A DNA stretch of 64,000 nt from Blastocatellia bacterium (GTDB lineage: Bacteria > Acidobacteriota > Blastocatellia > UBA7656 > JADIYM01), in contig JADIYM010000014.1 in the NCBI GenBank assembly GCA_016705245.1, forward strand, positions 1 to 64,000, written 5' to 3'. Both the position numbers and the translations under genes were made by a program. Shown piece after piece: positions 62,724-64,000 of the stretch. The stretch's first letter is position 1, and the number at the start of each line of letters is the position of its first letter. The notes beneath the pieces are model-generated. The model saw only the letters and a list, made by a program, of their open reading frames with translations, had not been told where the DNA came from and ran no database searches.

Positions 62724-63866
62724 ATGAACAACACCGAATCTGCAACTCTTCCCGCTCTCACCTACGAGGGCGGCACGAGGGCGATGACCCTCACACCGGT
62801 CATCGGAACGCCGCGCCGGGAGTACGGCGAGATGTTCGTCCCTGGCGAAGAGCCACTCGAGGACGGCGAGTTGCGCGTGACGGTACTCGGCAGCGGCAAT
62901 CCCTGGCCCACGAGGGCGCAGGCGTCGGCCAGCGTCCTGGTCGAAGTCGGAAACGCGGAGAGGGATATCCTCGTCTTCGACCTCGGTACGGGCTCCGTCG
63001 CGAACTACGCCAGCCTGAAGCTGCCCGTCAACAAGCTCAACAAGGTATTCCTGACCCATCTTCACGCCGACCATATGGGCGACGTGATCACACTCGGCGG
63101 CAGTCTGGCCAAGGTCGGACGGGCGGACGGCCCGGTGTACGTCTGGGGACCGAGCGGAACCGAGCCGCGGCTCGGAACCAGTCACTTCGCGGAGGCGATC
63201 GAGGAAGCACTGGCCTGGGACACCGCGGCCGGCTTTGGCGCCATCAATCCGGACAGCATGCGGATCGTCGGAACCGAGTCCGACTTCAGCAAGACCCAGG
63301 TCGTCTACGAGGCGAACGGAGTCAAGGTGACGTCGTTTCCGGTCGTCCACTGCATCAGCGGAGCGGTCGGCTACAGGCTCGACTTCGGCGGCGTTTCGTT
63401 TGCGTATTCTGGCGATACGCGCCCCTGCTGGCCACTCGTGCGAGCGTGCGAGGGCGTCGACGTCCTGATTCATGAGTGCTTTCCGCCGGCAGCGGCGCTT
63501 GCGGCTGCTTCGGGCCTCTCGATCGAGCGGGCTACGATCGCGCTCAACGCGGCGCACACGTCGCCCACCGCCGCCGGCAAGGTCTTCAGCCTTGTGAAGC
63601 CGAAGCTGGCTGGCCTCTGGCACACCCTGCTGTCGCCCCAGGTCGTTCCCGCGATCTTCGCGGAGCTCAGGTCGGTGTATGACGGTGCGGTTGTCCAGAC
63701 ACAAGACCTCACGGTGATCAACATTACTCCGGAGGCCGTCGTAAGCCGCCAAGCGTCGGTCTCGGATCAACTACCGCCGATCCCGGGTCATCAGTGCGTG
63801 TCCTTCCAGCCGGTTGCGGTGCCTCCGCCGGACTGGTGGGCAGAGGCGCTCATCTCCGTCGACTGA
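62724..63866 (+). CDS. MBL-fold metallo-hydrolase (GntH-like)
   Basis: 380 residues from ATG 62,724, with aaaggggatgag upstream. The metallo-beta-lactamase fold is shown by FLTHLHADHMGDV (H-x-H-x-D-H), VVHCISGAVGYRL, the AYSGDTRPC aspartate and LNAAHTSPTAAGK (last His). The full metal site is therefore present. Length and the C-terminal extension (GHQCVSFQPVAVPPPDWWAE) resemble proteins annotated as guanitoxin-pathway MBL hydrolase GntH, but the wider guanitoxin genes are absent, so another ester or lactone substrate is likely. It is preceded by an outer-membrane transporter gene and followed by a DUF202 gene. Confidence 0.85.
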   Translation: MNNTESATLPALTYEGGTRAMTLTPVIGTPRREYGEMFVPGEEPLEDGELRVTVLGSGNPWPTRAQASASVLVEVGNAERDILVFDLGTGSVANYASLKLPVNKLNKVFLTHLHADHMGDVITLGGSLAKVGRADGPVYVWGPSGTEPRLGTSHFAEAIEEALAWDTAAGFGAINPDSMRIVGTESDFSKTQVVYEANGVKVTSFPVVHCISGAVGYRLDFGGVSFAYSGDTRPCWPLVRACEGVDVLIHECFPPAAALAAASGLSIERATIALNAAHTSPTAAGKVFSLVKPKLAGLWHTLLSPQVVPAIFAELRSVYDGAVVQTQDLTVINITPEAVVSRQASVSDQLPPIPGHQCVSFQPVAVPPPDWWAEALISVD

Positions 63867-63914
63867 GCTCCGGCGGAAGCTTGAGTCCGAGTCTTCCGTT
63901 CCGAGGAGGCAAGC

Positions 63915-64000
63915 GTGGAAACGCCAGCACCATCGACGGCGACCGAACTTGCAGCGGAGCGAACCGACCTCGCGACATTCCGTTCCGTTCTGGCGGCGGA
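63915..64000 (+). CDS. DUF202 (YidH-like) membrane protein, 5' part
   Basis: GTG 63,915 with gaggagg upstream begins METPAPSTATELAAERTDLA then TFRSVLAA, the N-terminal signature of DUF202 proteins (ERTDLAxxRTxLAxxRTxxAW). The gene runs out of the window after 28 residues; three membrane helices would be expected beyond. Confidence 0.75.
   Translation, partial: METPAPSTATELAAERTDLATFRSVLAA

Noticed and set aside
61297..62745. Long minus-strand open frame of 482 codons opposite the SphA-like gene
   Set aside because: It is a high-GC shadow: the plus strand has a signal peptide, barrel strands and ribosome sites, whereas the minus frame is Arg/Asp/Val-rich without any motif. The same applies to 27,952-29,859, 62,706-63,770, 33,411-34,295 and 44,442-45,776.

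Overview
The window is high-GC bacterial DNA. It carries several secreted beta-propeller and metalloprotease-like proteins with N-terminal signal sequences, an outer-membrane Phenol_MetA_deg/SphA-type protein, a MalT-type LuxR regulator and many intergenic palindromic repeats. This fits a Gram-negative soil or sediment lineage of the Acidobacteriota or 'deltaproteobacterial' kind, but nothing here fixes the phylum. No rRNA, tRNA or CRISPR array was recognised. Many otherwise convincing genes are split by single-base frame changes, and bases 285-6,586 are split very many times, so uncorrected long-read indels are a likely explanation for much of the apparent gene decay.

Layout. 0.3-6.6 kb: three frame-broken genes (a giant secreted VCBS/beta-helix/DUF11 protein, an S37-type peptidase, a small lipoprotein). 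6.9-9.6 kb: palindromic repeats and an IS91-like element with a translationally coupled tyrosine recombinase. 9.8-19.1 kb (minus strand): a seven-gene membrane complex related to hydrogenase-4/formate hydrogenlyase/complex I, with two HyfB-type subunits. Its 'catalytic' large subunit lacks the nickel-binding cysteines, so it belongs with the energy-converting hydrogenase-related (Ehr) complexes. A divergent ArsR-type repressor and a matching palindrome in both promoter regions suggest one regulatory unit. 22.5-24.9 kb: a 2-oxoacid:ferredoxin oxidoreductase (alpha plus fused beta-gamma), a plausible source of reduced ferredoxin. 25-39 kb: zinc-ribbon membrane protein, two SBBP beta-propeller proteins, an amidohydrolase-TPR fusion, two orphan MacB/FtsX-type permeases and an M6-like protease.

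40.1-53.3 kb is a plastic region. It holds mazEF, a decayed M6 paralogue, an interrupted integrase, a 6.2-kb element with nested terminal inverted repeats (IS66-type transposase plus SBBP and PQQ-propeller passenger genes), an MqsRA-like toxin-antitoxin pair, a XerC/D recombinase and a DUF1778/GNAT toxin-antitoxin pair. 53.8-57.5 kb holds a minus-strand operon ribA - small gene - selenoprotein B-like gene - nitrilase, divergent from a nitroreductase. The selenoprotein B-like gene has two in-frame UGA codons three residues apart (U-P-I-U) followed by a hairpin, and is read here as a probable double-selenocysteine protein. 58.3-64 kb: MalT-like regulator, small conserved protein, SphA-like outer-membrane protein, MBL-fold hydrolase and the start of a DUF202 gene.

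Across the window a family of REP/REPIN-like palindromes occupies the gaps between genes (4.2, 6.9-7.1, 9.7, 19.3-19.7, 20.3-20.6, 24.95 and 29.8-30.1 kb). No RAYT transposase was seen that would mobilise it.
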